Positions 1 to 12,078 of a stretch of 64,000 nt of DNA are shown here, piece after piece (position 1 is the first letter of the stretch; every line of letters begins with the position of its first letter). Under the pieces are notes generated by a model, which was not told the DNA's origin, made no database searches, and worked only from the letters and a program-made list of their open reading frames with translations. The stretch covers positions 806,001 to 870,000 of the forward strand of contig JAACJP010000006.1 in NCBI GenBank assembly GCA_013368375.1. Direction: 5' to 3'. Source of the stretch: Tricholomella constricta. Its lineage: Eukaryota; Basidiomycota; Agaricomycetes; Agaricales; Lyophyllaceae. Made by a program: the position numbers and the translations under genes.

Positions 1-1085
1 AACGATAGATGGGCCAATGATCTGGAAGTAATCGGGGCAAAGAATAGCAGTGTATATGCTATGACGGGAATTGCAGCGAGGGATATGAGAGGCAGTGCGG
101 GTTCTATTGGAAATCCGAGCTGTAGAGACAATTAGTTCTATTAAGGCGGGCGACAAAGCATGACATACTAGCACCGATCGAAAGAGGTATAATGGAAGGG
201 CAAAGATGGACGCGCCGAGAGTTGTCAAAGCGATGGTGAATGTAGACCCCAGGGAAGGCGACAGGAGCCTCATGGTGCTGTCCAAGGCGCTCGACGTAAG
301 TGCATATACTCCCAGTGCGCCATACCCAGTGACGACGCGCCAAGAATTGGCAGAGAAGAAATTGGTGTCGCTTGAAACGGAGATGAACAAGGCAATGCCA
401 ATCAACAGGATTTTGCGGGCCTGGCAAAGGTTAGGACGTATATATATATAAAATGAAGATTGGTGGTGGGTAGACATACAGAGGTCATGCTCAGCAACGT
501 GCTCATCCACAATGTCGAGAAATGCGTGAACAGCACCACTCTGCACATAAAAATTAGACATAAAGTTAACGAACAAACGTCCAACGTCGGAACGTACCGC
601 GTCGAAGAAAGCCGAAACAGCGCCGTAAAAAGTGCTCCCTGTTGCACAAATAGCAGGATGGACGACATGCCCAGCACTGACCACTGCAGCCCGCCGTCAG
701 TGGTCCCGATCATTCGATGCAAGCCAGCAGCACCCACCTCAATAGTCTTCCGCTTCGCCATCTGCCCTGTCATTCCTTCCCAGACAAGAACACCCAAGCC
801 TCCACACGCCAACACCCGCATGACGACCCAAAACACACCGACATCAAAATCCAGAAGCCATTCCTTCGCCGCATGTAGCGCTAGTACGACGAGTACATTT
901 GACAACAAGATATTCGGGATATGCCTGCTCGGAATCCTGCGAATGCGCATCAGATTGGGGGGAGGCGCAGTGAGTAGACGTTCTAATAATGCATTTCGGG
1001 AACGAGCCAACACGTACGACGTGGACAAGACTTTGGTGGGGTTCAGGCTGATCTTGTTCCGAGTACGAGCATCTGGCACAGGCAT
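1..1085 (-). CDS. multi-pass membrane protein, N-terminal part (cut by window edge)
   Basis: Three exons read on the minus strand: 480-1085, 169-420 and 119 to the window edge. The introns are 421-479 (donor GTATGT) and 120-168 (donor GTATGT, acceptor ACAG); both keep frame and give 325 visible residues. After a basic N-terminus the protein is a chain of hydrophobic helices, and exons 2 and 3 stay hydrophobic in the spliced frame, which supports the model. No catalytic motif is visible because the C-terminal part lies outside the window. A long hydrophobic N-terminal half would fit the Msc2/ZnT5 zinc-transporter group, in which the cation-efflux domain follows, or a drug/metabolite-type transporter. 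I could not settle this; the gene model is firmer than the family. Confidence 0.6.
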
Positions 1086-1364
1086 GCTACCGTACTCACT
1101 GGCGAGAAGGAAGAGGAAACAAAAGAGTACTGACTCCTACAGAATATAGCAGCAGAGGTCAAGTACCAGAATGATGTTGAAGCAATCATGAATTCCGGTA
1201 CAAAGTGCTAGCCTAACGAGAACAAATAAAGATACGATACCGTCGAGGTTAAGATAAGGATATATCGCTACAAGTACATGTACACAGCTGAATATTCTGA
1301 CGATGTAGATAAAGTATACAGATGCAGTGGGGGTTATCAAGACAGACCAACGTCCAAGCGCTGC

Positions 1365-4300
1365 TTACTTGTACTGATTAACGAAATTGCTCCATGCCAC
1401 ATTGGGCAAATATTGCTGATGCGGAGAGGACTCCTCAGATGGCGGCGGCAGGAGCTGCATGTTGTGGTAGGGCTCGTGCGTAGAGTACGCATAGTAGTCA
1501 GGCATGGGTTCCATCTGGACCTGTCCATACATCAGCGACACGTCGACCTGTTGCGTGTCCTGCTGCATCTGATAGGACGGCGACGGTTCCATGTATGCCT
1601 GTTGCTGTTGCATGGAATTGTAATTCTGCCAGGAAGCAGTGTTCGCAGCGTCCGCAAAGCGGGAACCATCCTGTGCGGAGGGCGGCGGCGGTGGCGAGGC
1701 AGGCTGTGAAGCAGGACTGGATCCGCTGTATGATGGAGAAGACGACGATCTTCGAGCGACCAGCCTTGTCATACCGCCCAGAGTAGACAGCTCATCTGCT
1801 TCGCTCTTGATACTGGACCCAAAGAATGAGAGCTTAGCTACAGTCTCTCCCTGTGGATGGGTATTCGTCAGCACAGCAAGAGCACGATCTCTCAATTTCT
1901 GAAGTATCGGCTAGAGCCACAGATCAGGAGACTGTTCACATATACACGCAAATTGAGAACGAACCAGTATTTTGCTCGTGCGAGTCTTATCTGTAGCCCG
2001 CGCAAACAAATTACATGCCGATTCCAAATGAGATAAGGCTGATGGCGCAAGTGCCATTTGCGATTTAACCGCAATCGACCCTAGAACAATCTATCACAAG
2101 GGTGAGCATGTTTATACAAAGATGACTGCGCTGCCAAACCGTACCGCGCACGAGAAGACGTGTGTAAAGAGGAACCACATCCGCTCAGTCAACACGGGGT
2201 GTTGCTTGAACAGGCTTTCAATCAACCCGACGAAAGTGCAAGCACTCTGGTAGGCCGCCAGTACTGACTGCGAATACTTGCTGCCCATGGGGTCCGCAGG
2301 GTTATCTTCCATGGCCTGCGCAAAGTATCCTCTGTGCATGTAAAACAAGGCTGAACCACGATACTTTGGTGGGCACAAGCGAAACGAATAGCGGTGGGGA
2401 TGACGCTTACAAATTTCCTTGATGGCAAAAGCAATGTACCGCTGCATCGTTAGCTCAACTGTCGGTTGTTCGGGCTCAGCGCCGATTTTCGCTCCGCCGA
2501 AACCTGGGACCTGGAGGCTCGGCGGCACATAGTAGTGGCGGACCCTCTTGTCGAGATCTTGGATGGCTTTGTAATTGGGCGTCCGGGCGCCGAAGGCTTG
2601 GTCATGCACAACACTCAGGCATTGAGATGAAAACCTATGCTTCCAAGCAGCAACTAGCGCCTATGAGTCTCCACTGGGAAAGATGAATGATTTCAATTCG
2701 GGCTTACAGCTCATTTCGACTTCACCCGCTGCATTGGTGACTGCCTCATGCGGCTGCTTGCTATCGACGTGGAGCATCGACAGCGACGGCGGGCGCCCAA
2801 ACGTTAAACTCTGGAAAGAAAAAGTCAAATTCGATAGTCAGCAACTGTCAATCATGTCAACCATCGGCGTATGGAGCGCCTTACCTGCCATGAGTCGTAT
2901 GTCAGCAACTCGTAAAAAAGCTCACGTCGTTTTTTCGTCTCCCCGGGATCGAGATTCCATTTGCCACTATCCCGATCTAAATCCATGATATATTAGCGCC
3001 CACAGCAGATTGGGCAACCTATATCACGTAAATGAGCGCTCACGGAGTCCAATCTAATGGTGACCAGTATGCCATGGTCAGAGAAAGACGCAATAGGAAT
3101 GAGGGCGAAAATACTGACACTTTGTGCCAATTTCACCACCATTCCCATTATGACCCACCGCGGGCCCCCCATGTCAGATAAGAACATGAAGTGGCACATC
3201 AAAAGCTGGAAGAAGATCAGACGAGTGCTCGAAATGGAACCATCAGCACGGAGATTTACCAAGGCCTGGATACCAGGTATCGTCTGTTCTTCTATCACCG
3301 AATCGAGCGCAAGCGCGGCGCGGCCCAACTGGTAATAGTGCATCGACTCGGGCGAGTGGGCAGGCCGATCAAGATCCAATAAACTTCCGATGGCAAGGAC
3401 CAAGAGCAGGACAGCGAGGTTGTGTGAGGTGACCGACGACTGGCCTATCCCATCCTGCTCATACATGGGCCGAAAGATTGTTTCCAGGAAGTCATTCTCC
3501 GTTATTGGAGCATACCTGAGATTTGAGGAGTCAGCGGACCGTGGCGTATAAATAGGCTAGTGAGCAGATGACGCACATCCAGGCGGCGTGTCGGAAGTAC
3601 ATGTCACAGATTTTTTTCGCCGCAGCCGGTGTCTGAGGCAAGCAACTGATGATTGATCCCCGGACGTTGTGGGCCGTTTTGTTCACCGGAGGTGCAAACG
3701 GGAAGGCGAAGTTGAGCCAAGGAATGTCGACGGGCTGGGGTGAATCATGAGTGGAACTACCCTCGTCCTCTTCAAAACCTTCTTCGTTCTGATGATGACA
3801 TCTATCACTTTCTGTGGCACAAATATTTGGGGAATTTTTGGGACGTACTTGAAGGAGATACTGACGGTGGATGATAAATCTCGACTGTCATTGCGGGGTA
3901 CACAGTGATTGATTGACGCACCCAAGAGTTAGCTGTCTGACCGAAAAAAGTGGAGCGACCGCCATGGGAGATTGATCTGCATAGAAGAGAACTTCAGTAC
4001 GTAAGGTAATGACAACGCCGATGGGGGACCCACAAGGAGCCCATCGAGTCGATGTTATCGTTCAGGTCGCCTTTCTCGTCCTTGCCATTGGGCTGATCGA
4101 GTCGCTCTCGTTCTAACGGGCGCTTTATTTGCAGGAGATCATCTGTTAGTAGCGGATGGGTAAAACTGGAATGTAACGCGTGCGATTGCGCGAGGGCATC
4201 TTCAAGTTGTCGGACGCGATTCGAGAGCTGATTAATCTTTTCATGGAGTGACTCGGTGTTGGCCAGAACGAATCTGAGCCATCGCTGTGACAAATAGGGT

Positions 4301-4751
4301 CTCTCAGTCAGTCGATTTGCTTACCGATTGCCCCTGCCAGTAGTGAGAGAGCCTGGGATATATGTGTGTATTAGAGCGGCGGCGGAATGTGAAGGATTCC
4401 CTTGATGCGCTCACCTTCAGGGCAGATGGCTGAACAGCCTTTCTTGACACAATTACTGCGATCCGAACACGTGAATCGCAGGACTCTTGTATGCAGAATA
4501 ACTGCGACCTACCTGCATGGGAAGACGCGGCTGCACCTTTGGAAATGACCCTCGATGAGTGCTTGTTAATTCGACACAAGTAGTTAAGAATGAACACACT
4601 TGAGCTTCAATCTGGACTCGCGTAAGTAAGTGCTGCATCTATAATTTTTGAGAAGGCACCTTCGACATTCTGCACAAGATAAAGCAACTCCGCGACGCTT
4701 ATGTCTGGTGACCAGGGTAGGGGAATCTGTGTGATAGGGCGCCGAGGCCAT
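1365..4751 (-). CDS. Zn2Cys6 fungal-specific transcription factor, 18 exons
   Basis: Exons (high to low): 4660-4751, 4600-4611, 4513-4536, 4415-4455, 4325-4352, 4034-4273, 3922-3976, 3849-3860, 3577-3788, 3260-3515, 3119-3205, 3044-3053, 2885-2976, 2708-2810, 2411-2653, 2145-2350, 1965-2090, 1365-1910. They sum to 2385 nt, 794 aa, with no stop. The binuclear zinc cluster is assembled from exons 1-4: CAECRRLKLKC, then SRVFPC, then SNCVKKGC and AIC (spacing C-x2-C-x6-C-x5-C-x2-C-x9-C by my reading). A coiled segment (about LANTESLHEKINQLSNRVRQ) follows, then the fungal_trans middle domain with FMFLSDMGGPRWVIMGMVVK and IGLHRD, and a Gln/Pro/Ser-rich C-terminus that is a likely activation region. 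It should be a nuclear DNA-binding regulator; targets cannot be read from the sequence. Three exons are only 12, 12 and 10 nt. The start gives MASAPYHTDSPT. It is divergent from TSR4. Confidence 0.9.
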
Positions 4752-5258
4752 AGACGGAGAATAATGGACAGTAGAAGGGGGGAGATGAGGTGAAGATGAT
4801 GGTAAGAGGCAAGGAAAGCGGTGGTAGCGTTGTCCCTCGGCCTAGCCGATCCCCCGTTGGGACAACTCGCTTAACCTAAGGGGACATGCTTCTCAAGGAG
4901 TTTTGACCACCACTTTCCTAAATGGGATCGCCACGCGGGCCTGTGTGGTTCTATTTGGTACAGCCCTTTAAAAATTCGCAACACCCCCACTCGGGTTTCT
5001 TCCAAACAACACGGTCAACGGTGAGTTGCTCCGCCTTACTCCCTTTTTTTCCGTGATGAGCCCTTTAGATGACGAGTCTGAACCTGTCGAGGCCGAGTTT
5101 CTCTGTTTCACCAGAACGTGACGAGTCTATCAAATTATACCATTCATGCTTTTCTGATCTTTTCCCTTGCCTTTCGCTTCTGTCCCGTTTCAAATCCGAA
5201 CCTGATCTTCTTTCTTTCTTTCATAGGAAACAATCACGCACATTAAACTCGGCGTACT
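4752..5258. promoter_or_regulatory. divergent intergenic region between the Zn2Cys6 gene and TSR4
   Basis: A 507-bp stretch separates the two start codons. It must hold both promoters. Near the TSR4 side there are T-rich and CT-rich tracts (around 5035-5050 and 5207-5222). I see no clear TATA box or known operator, and no ORF that looks real. Confidence 0.5.
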
Positions 5259-6875
5259 ATGGCACCTCCGCGGGACGATGACTGGTCCGATTCAGACGAT
5301 GAAGTGTTGTCAGAGGTAGATACCTCTGTCCTGTTAGGTGTCCCAGATGGCGTCGTGCAGTCCATCACAGATATCACCGACGCTGCCGTCTCTCGTATCG
5401 GAGGGCATCCTGTACGATATCTCGCCCATGTACCTCCATACCGAACTTTCCTACTTATACTCTTTCGAACAAGGCCTTTCTTCCTTCGCACGAACCCTCT
5501 TTATCTTCATCCCAATGCAAAATTTGTTCCAACCCCTCCGAGCTTCTTGTGCAAATGTGGTGTCCGTTTGAGGATAGCCCCATGGATCGCGCCCTTTATA
5601 TTTGGGGCTGTGCCAGGCCGTCATGTCAAGGCAAGGAAGGCAGGTAAGGCTCGCAAGCACCCATGTTGTCCGTTCCTGTCTGTAACGCGATCGGTTCATC
5701 AGCGTCCGAGCCTGGAGAGGTTTGCGGCGGAACGACAAGTACGCCGCAAAGCTTGAGAAAAGGCTTGCAAAAAAGCGCGTCGTGGAGGAAGCAAAAGCGC
5801 AAAGCCTGGCTCAAAGCGAACAAAAAAAGAATGCTCCCAAGATAAACCCATTCTCAGTATGTAGCCCAGTCCGTCGTAGCTGAGAATCGCTTATGATCTT
5901 GAAACAGCCTAATCCATCAGTCCCAAACATGTTTGGCATCGGCGCCCAAATATTCGGGGATACTCCACCCCCTACTATATCTGATGAACCTCAAGCTGCG
6001 AAGGAAGAACAAGGGGGCAACAAAGAAAGCAGCCCATACGACGACGGCGATGACGCGTCCTCCTCCGAGGACGAACTCCTTACAGCAATGGCGTCGGTGA
6101 CCGTGGAAGAATCCCCATGGAAAGCTGCCCCATTCTACCCTCCGATCTATCTCTCTACCGTTTCCGAATATCTCCCGCCCAATTCAAAACCAAAATCCTC
6201 CCCCGGGACTCAGGTAACAGACTCGCTAGGCGATGACGACAAAGGTGGCAAGGACACCTTTTGGGCGACGGAGGCCTATGAAGACTCCCTTGAGGTAGAT
6301 CAAGTTTTCGAACGATTCACAAAACGTGTCGGCTACGAAGGCGAACAATGCGTCCGGTTCGTCTTCTTCCCTTCCTCTTTTTCTTGCCTCCTTCCTTCTC
6401 CACACTAACAGCGCTCCCTAACAACACCACCTCCAGCTACGAACTAAACGGCACGCCCCTCCCCTTCTCCTCCGACAAGATCTTCACCTCGCTCTTCCCC
6501 TCGCCACCAATGCCAACGCTTCCAGTCACAAAGGCGGCTTTCACAGTGGTGCGCATACCCAAGCGCACATACTTCCCCACCGGCATCCCGCCGTGCCCCT
6601 CCTGCCGCGGCAAGCGTGTCTTCGAGTGCCAACTCATGCCGAACCTCATCAACGTGCTGCGGCGGCCCGAGGGCGCAAAACCCATGTCCGAGGAGGAGCG
6701 CCGCAAGGCGGTGGACCAGGCACTCAAGGGCGTGGGGGCCGTGGACGAGGGCAGGATGGAGTGGGGCACGTGTATGGTGTTTTCGTGCGAAAAGGATTGT
6801 TGTACTGATGCAAATGGCAAGCCGGCGAGGGAGGCCTGGCGCGAGGAAGTCGTGCTGGTGCAAGCCGCTATCTGA
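5259..6875 (+). CDS. TSR4: PDCD2/Tsr4-family protein (ribosomal protein chaperone, 40S maturation)
   Basis: Five exons, 5259-5411, 5474-5643, 5703-5856, 5908-6356 and 6437-6875, total 1365 nt, 454 aa, frame kept throughout. The N-terminal half has the LLGVPDG opening of PDCD2-like proteins and a first cysteine set (CKICSNP, then CARPSC after ALYIWG). An acidic Ser/Asp-rich linker follows. The PDCD2_C domain is clear: PPCPSCRGKRVFECQLMPNL, then WGTCMVFSC and REEVVLVQ at the end. In yeast, Tsr4 is needed for 20S pre-rRNA processing and acts with the small-subunit protein uS5/Rps2 in the cytoplasm; that is family knowledge. Nothing is broken. The start ATG is the first in frame and gives an acidic MAPPRDDDWSDSDDE, as is usual for the family. 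Confidence 0.9.
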
Positions 6876-8267
6876 TCCGTGTCATATCTGTCAGCGCAGA
6901 TGCTTGACTGGATGCGCACAATCCCGCCCGACATGTCCTATGTGTTGGTACCGTACCAGTATATGCCGAATCAGACCCGGGTCCTGTCACGGGCTTGGGT
7001 GAAGGATGACGAACCGACAACATGCGACGGATTTCTCATATTTCAAGACCTCATAACGATGGCTCTACAACATAGAATCGGACTGTGTTTGCGAGGGACA
7101 GACTTTATATTTCTTCACTGTGTGGCGTTGTGAAAGAAAACGGATCAAACCATTTGGCGGAGCGTAACGGCTTGTTCGCCTGCAGACCTATGATGAGGAA
7201 GAAATGTGCGTTGTACGTGCTGTCAAAAACCTTCCCCGCAAATTCAGTGGGCGTCCCGGTTTGTAACTGCGTGCAGCTGAAGCTTAGATGTTGAGATCAG
7301 GAACATCATTTTGACGGCAGTAGCGACCAGCAGCGTGTAAATCGGAATCCCGAGTTCCCCTGGAGTGGTGAGAGCGACAACTCACATCTTTGGTTGCGTT
7401 GAAGTCCGAGGCCGCCATCTTCGACACCTTCAAAGCAAGCTCGAATGGCAGACACTGCTCCGGAATGGGCGGCGCCGATAAACCTGCGATAAGTTAGTCA
7501 ACATATGAATATTGAGTGCCGCTCTCGGACAGATGGGCGATATCCAGTCCTCAGTTGCATTCAAACTCGAGATGTAGTCAGGCCCTGTCATAACTCATAA
7601 GATGTAAGCGTTATTGTCATTATTTCCGACTCTGTAAGGTCTAGAGCGATGGCCTTGGCATCTGACCAGATTCTCCCGAGCTCAATGCGTCGGCGCAAGA
7701 CTAGCTGGATGACGTCGTTCTGCTGCTTGAGCACGATCTGCAGCGTGTCACTATTAGCGGTCTTCGGTAACACTATAAGGTCGGTTCACGGCTTTCAGTT
7801 TCGAGCTTGCACGGGCCGCCTGTTTGACCTGGATGTGTGCCTCCGGGTCGCTTATTATCAGGCATCTGCGGAGAGTCATTTGGGTGATTGAATTGATGTG
7901 ATTGGGTTATGTGCGTACCTCCTGCTTCAACTCACAAAGGATATAGACATACACAGATCGATCTGGCGACCGGAGCAGGGGGTGGCAGCTTTACAGTGGA
8001 GAAGCGAGGCAGCTGGCCGCAGCAAAAATGAATCTTGAAGCCCTGTTGACGCGAACGCGATGACTCGCCCTCAAGGTTGAAAGACCATTTGCAACGAGAC
8101 TGTGGCGTATGGACCGACTCTGGTCGACGCGAGGGAATGCGGGCCCATTTTTGAATCAGGTGGTACAGTTGAAACGATGTCCTATAATTCGAAGTAAAGA
8201 TGTGCATCGAGTTATATTTATTCAAGATGCCCAAGACGAAAACTGCTGATTTGTTGCGCCTCTCGAC
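6876..8267. other. unresolved stretch, possible spliced gene on the minus strand (about 7270-8240)
   Basis: Between the TSR4 stop and the GNAT stop there are 1.39 kb. The minus strand has several short open stretches that read like exons: about 8234-7932, then a piece reading DPEAHIQVKQAARASSKL (about 7780-7850), then 7773-7588, then a piece with LNATEDWISPIC and PFELALKVSKMAASDFNATK (about 7585-7385). Possible splice signals exist (GTGAGT at about 7932), but I could not join the pieces into one frame with introns of normal size. I recognise no family. It may be a small minus-strand gene or a decayed one. Confidence 0.2.
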
Positions 8268-9282
8268 TCACGGGATCTTCATCAGCTGATACATGGGAGA
8301 TTGGCCCAGAGGGCTCGTGATCGTTACCTGGCCCTTTACCTCGAAGCCCATGTGTTTGTATATGAGAAGCTGCAAAGAATCAAGATCATAAGCCCCAGGA
8401 TTTAGTCATCTGCCGCGTTTGGGATCACGAACATCAAGTGCTGTCGTTGTCTCCAGAACGATTGAAACATTATCTGCCTTGGCCTGCGACATCAATGCGA
8501 GTGAGTGCGACATACACATACATTGCCATCTTCACACCGAACCCACCCGTTTTTCGACCGTTTTCACCATAGCTTTCGCGATCCCCTTACGATGGTGTTC
8601 AGGGACAACACCAAGTAACTGTAAAGCCCACTGGGTTTCTTTGAAACCAGGACCCAAGGATTCGTTCGCCAGCCGCATCATAGACGGAAGGAACTGCGGC
8701 ATCGTTGTTTCAGAAGGACCTGGAACGGGTAACACAGGCGTAAACTACGTACGTGTTCGTGCCACCAACTCTTGAGCTCCTCAGGGCACTTGGAATAAAA
8801 CACCTTTGATGCCATCTCGCGCTGCTCCTCTCTGAACGTAGAATCATAAGAATAGCATCTGATGTGCAAGGTCAAGATATACACATCGAGAAAATAAATT
8901 ACGTTGACATCGAAATCTGTCCCGGACCATACCATACGGCCGTGCCGACGATGTCATTAATCGTTGGCCCGAGCGACGCGACATGTATTTCGCCGCCCAT
9001 GGACGCAGCACGTACACTGGACTCAAATTTTGCAGGAACGAGGGTTCGGTCTCCTCCAACGAGAAAGTCAGTAAAAGGATCACCTGAGATTGAAGCTGGA
9101 GCTCAAGCTGAAACGAGCGCACAATAAGAATCGCACGAACCCTCGCCAAAGGCGGCTTGTAGAACTTCAACAACTCGTTTGACCTCGGCATCTACAGAAG
9201 GAGATTAAAATCAAAAACATCAACTCTGGCAGGTCTGCACACCTGAGGGGTTCTCCAGGCGTCGGACAGCGATAGAGGACAT
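8268..9282 (-). CDS. GNAT-family N-acetyltransferase
   Basis: Seven exons: 9243-9282, 9141-9191, 8903-9083, 8753-8831, 8547-8693, 8433-8483, 8268-8369; total 651 nt, 216 aa, frame intact. The start MSSIAVRRLENPS is typical of the small fungal GNAT proteins. The acetyl-CoA pyrophosphate-binding loop is visible in exon 5: VVPEHHRKGIAKAMV matches the Q/R-x-x-G-x-G/A signature (here R-K-G-I-A). A glycine-rich segment FLVGGDRTLVP and the WYGPGQ motif sit in exon 3, and a WWHEHFLP region precedes the fold core. It should transfer an acetyl group from acetyl-CoA to an amine; the substrate cannot be told. Placing the exon 4/5 junction at 8753/8693 rather than at an earlier CAG restores WWHEHFLPSM and gives a 59-nt intron. 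It is divergent from the esterase at 9670. Confidence 0.85.
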
Positions 9283-9669
9283 GGTAGTTCTCCTCCGGAT
9301 ACGGGAGCGTCAGCCTTAGTGCGCAACTTTCGGCCCGAAATAGTATCCTAGATCTGGAGGGAATGACAAGAGCACTCGTGATTGAGGTAGTCTTGGACTC
9401 CAAGCTCATCCGGGTGTGTCACTGGTCGCTACAGTCTGATCCGTAGCCGTACGTGAATCCTGCAACTGCAAGATTTCAATCGGAGACCACGGATAGGAGA
9501 TGGACGGGAGTTTTATTCCAGTGCGGTGTGAAGACACGGCACGTGACGGGTCGATGTGCATCATTACGAATATCTACGGCGGCAGCACCGGGCACATTTT
9601 ATACTCCATTTATAATGCTCAACTGGGCTACTCCTTCCTTCCCACCGAATGCCCCTTTCCTCATCGTCA
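9283..9669. promoter_or_regulatory. divergent intergenic region GNAT / serine esterase
   Basis: A 387-bp gap between two start codons. Near 9597-9612 there is an A/T-rich stretch with tttatact and tttataat about 60-70 bp upstream of the esterase ATG, which could be a TATA element. Nothing else is recognised. Confidence 0.4.
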
Positions 9670-11393
9670 ATGGCCTCGGTTCATCTCCTTGTCCTTATCC
9701 ACGGCATGTGGGGGCACCCTGGCCATCTTTCCGAGCTGAAGCGCATCATCAGCGAAGCTTACTCGTCAAGTTCAGATGGTCCCCAACTTGAAGTCTTAAT
9801 GGCTGAAACGAATCGTGAAAACTCGACTTATGATGGAATAGATTGGGGAGGTGAACGTGTTGCCCAAGAGGTGCGAGTGACAGTGTCTCTGTGACTGCTA
9901 CCATGCTAACCAGTGACGACATTTAAGGTGATAGAAAAAGTAGACGAGATCGAAAAAGATGGGAAGACAGTCTTGAAGTTTTCTGTTACAGGCTACAGCC
10001 TCGGCGGTCTAATCGCCCGCTATGTGATAGGAATTCTACGTCAGAAGGGGTTCTTCAATAAAATCGCCCCAGTGAACTTCAATACTATCGCTACCCCACA
10101 CATTGGCCTTCCGCGTTATCCTTCTTTCATCTCTACCTTCACCTCGTCTTTGGGTGCCAAGCTGTTATCGAGGACCGGGGAGCAATTCTACCTCGTAGAC
10201 AAGTGGTCTGCGACTGGGAGACCGCTGATAGAGGTCATGGCTGACCCTGGTAGGCTGTACGGTCCTTCTGCTCGATGCTATCATTTGGCTTATGCCCAGA
10301 TGAAGATCGAATTTTCCAGCAGGCTCTGAGACAGTTTGAACAGATACGAATATATGCCAACGCGTACGACATTTTCAATTAGCCGCCTGACTTTTCAACA
10401 ATTAATGGGGCACAATCTACAGAATTCACGATATGACTGTTCCTTATGTGACATCCGCCATCGAAATTGAAGATCCTTTCGCTCTTTGTGAGATTAACGG
10501 GATAGAAATGCAAGTAGTTCAGCATATTCATTGCTTCCACCGATTTACACTCCGTGTCACAGCGAACTAAACGATGATTATTCGCATTTAATTAAGAGTT
10601 TCAAGGTTCCTGGCATTCCTCCAGCTCGCATGCCGAAGCCAATCATGTTATCGCCGGAATGGTTTCGCACCCGCAAACCCACGCGGCCACTTCTACCACC
10701 TGCCCTTCAGTTGCGCTTTCCGCTGAATATTGTACGCCTTTCATTCCCCCCAATGCTCGTCGTCAACTTATTTCTCATTGGGAGGTACTCTATTCTCTAC
10801 TCCCCGTCATAATACCAGTCACGGTCTCACTAGCTGTCGTTCATTTCTCCCTTGCCGCTCGCTCTTCTCGTGCCCGCATCCGTCTTTTAGAAGAGGATGA
10901 GTCAAGGGGTCAAAAACTCATCAATATCCTCGCCGACCTCGAGGATGAGGTTGAGCACGCCGTTGTTGATCTCATAATCGATAATCCAGCCGACTCCCAG
11001 CCAACGTCATCCTCATCCTTTCAAATCACGGAAGGCAAGAGCAGCCCACAACCCGTTCAGAACGAAGCCATCATCCTGAATGAGGTCGATATGGTCGAGG
11101 AGGGAGCCACCACCCCTGATACATCCTCCACAGTGCGAACACCGTCAGCTTCTAGCGCCCTCATCACAGACAAGAAACGAAAGCAGCATCCGCGTGAACA
11201 GCCCATCCTTTCACCGCTCCAGCACAAGATCGCCGGATGGTTAAACCAGCTTCCCCTTCGCAAGGAGCTGGCGTATTTTCCTGACGTGCGCAATGCTCAC
11301 GCGTTGATTGTGTGTCGCGACGTCAAGCGTTTCGAGGCACACCGACGGGGCGAAGGCATCATCCGCCACTGGGCCGCATCTTTCATTCTATAG
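9670..11393 (+). CDS. DUF676 (Rog1-like) serine esterase/lipase
   Basis: Six exons: 9670-9870, 9928-10249, 10300-10363, 10423-10509, 10563-10731, 10785-11393; total 1452 nt, 483 aa. The alpha/beta-hydrolase start is plain: HLLVLIHGMWG (oxyanion-hole side), then the nucleophile elbow GYSLGG (G-x-S-x-G, serine nucleophile), then NTIATPHIGLP. The acid and His of the triad are likely in IYANAIHDMTVPY (exons 3-4). A hydrophobic segment around VIIPVTVSLAVVHFSLAAR near residue 290 suggests a membrane anchor. Family members are lipid-droplet or membrane serine esterases; the substrate is unknown. The intron 10510-10562 appears to use a GC donor (GCAAGT): only that site gives the expected NGIEIELNDDY junction. 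I chose ATG 9670 over 9649 because family members begin at MASVHLLVL. Confidence 0.88.
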
Positions 11394-12078
11394 AGTTGTG
11401 TCGTTTCAGGAATCCGTGTTAGAGGTAATATGTATTCAGTATTATGGGTCCGTGTGTTGTCGGATTTCGAAGCAACGACTGATATATCCTACTGGGCAGT
11501 TGCATAGAGCTTCTCCCGTAATGTCACATTCTTTTGTGTGCACTGTGTGGCATGCCGACTTCTCGTATCTCAGGAGCGAATCCGACAGGTGAAGAGATGT
11601 AATGAGTTGGAGGAGCACAGGGGCGGGTGCGACCAAGATGTGGTGGGTGCAATGGTCGGATCGTTGGAAAGAAAGCTTGAGGCTCAAGTGCGGGTGGGTC
11701 AGATCAAACGAGAGCGAGCATATCCAGTGAGTCTTGAATGCAAATTCACACAAGTGTAGAGAGAGAGAATATATTGTTATGATTCTGAGCCCTCTAGTGT
11801 AAGAGAGATGAAACTTTGAGTAGATAGAGTAGAGAGCGTGATAAAGGCATACAGAGCCTGGCGAAGCCTGGTATGGACAGCATATGGGGGTCATTGAGAT
11901 AAGGTTAAAGGTAAAGGGTGAGAGACTAACGTCCCTACTATGTATCGATATGTCAAGCAAAACACCAATATGTAAGAAAACAGAAAGCGTAGATCATATA
12001 GGTAGTACATGGAAGTTGAGAAGATCGTAGGCAGCTTGGCATGGCCGCCTGCTAGGTGTATGAAAAGCCCACCAACCG
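11394..12078. other. convergent intergenic region, no gene seen
   Basis: 685 bp between the esterase stop (+) and the NNF1 stop (-). It should contain both 3' UTRs. Short ORFs exist on both strands but none resembles a protein family, and I see no repeat or RNA gene. Confidence 0.5.

Noticed and set aside
460..1149. 229-aa plus-strand ORF
   Set aside because: Antisense shadow of the membrane protein exon; the minus strand reads hydrophobic helices and splices in frame.
6437..6934. Three overlapping ORFs opposite or alongside the last TSR4 exon
   Set aside because: PDCD2_C motifs fix the true frame; the others are shadows.
10531..10812. Separate small gene starting at 10531
   Set aside because: The residues after SELNDDY continue the esterase protein; the GC-AG intron explains the apparent new start.
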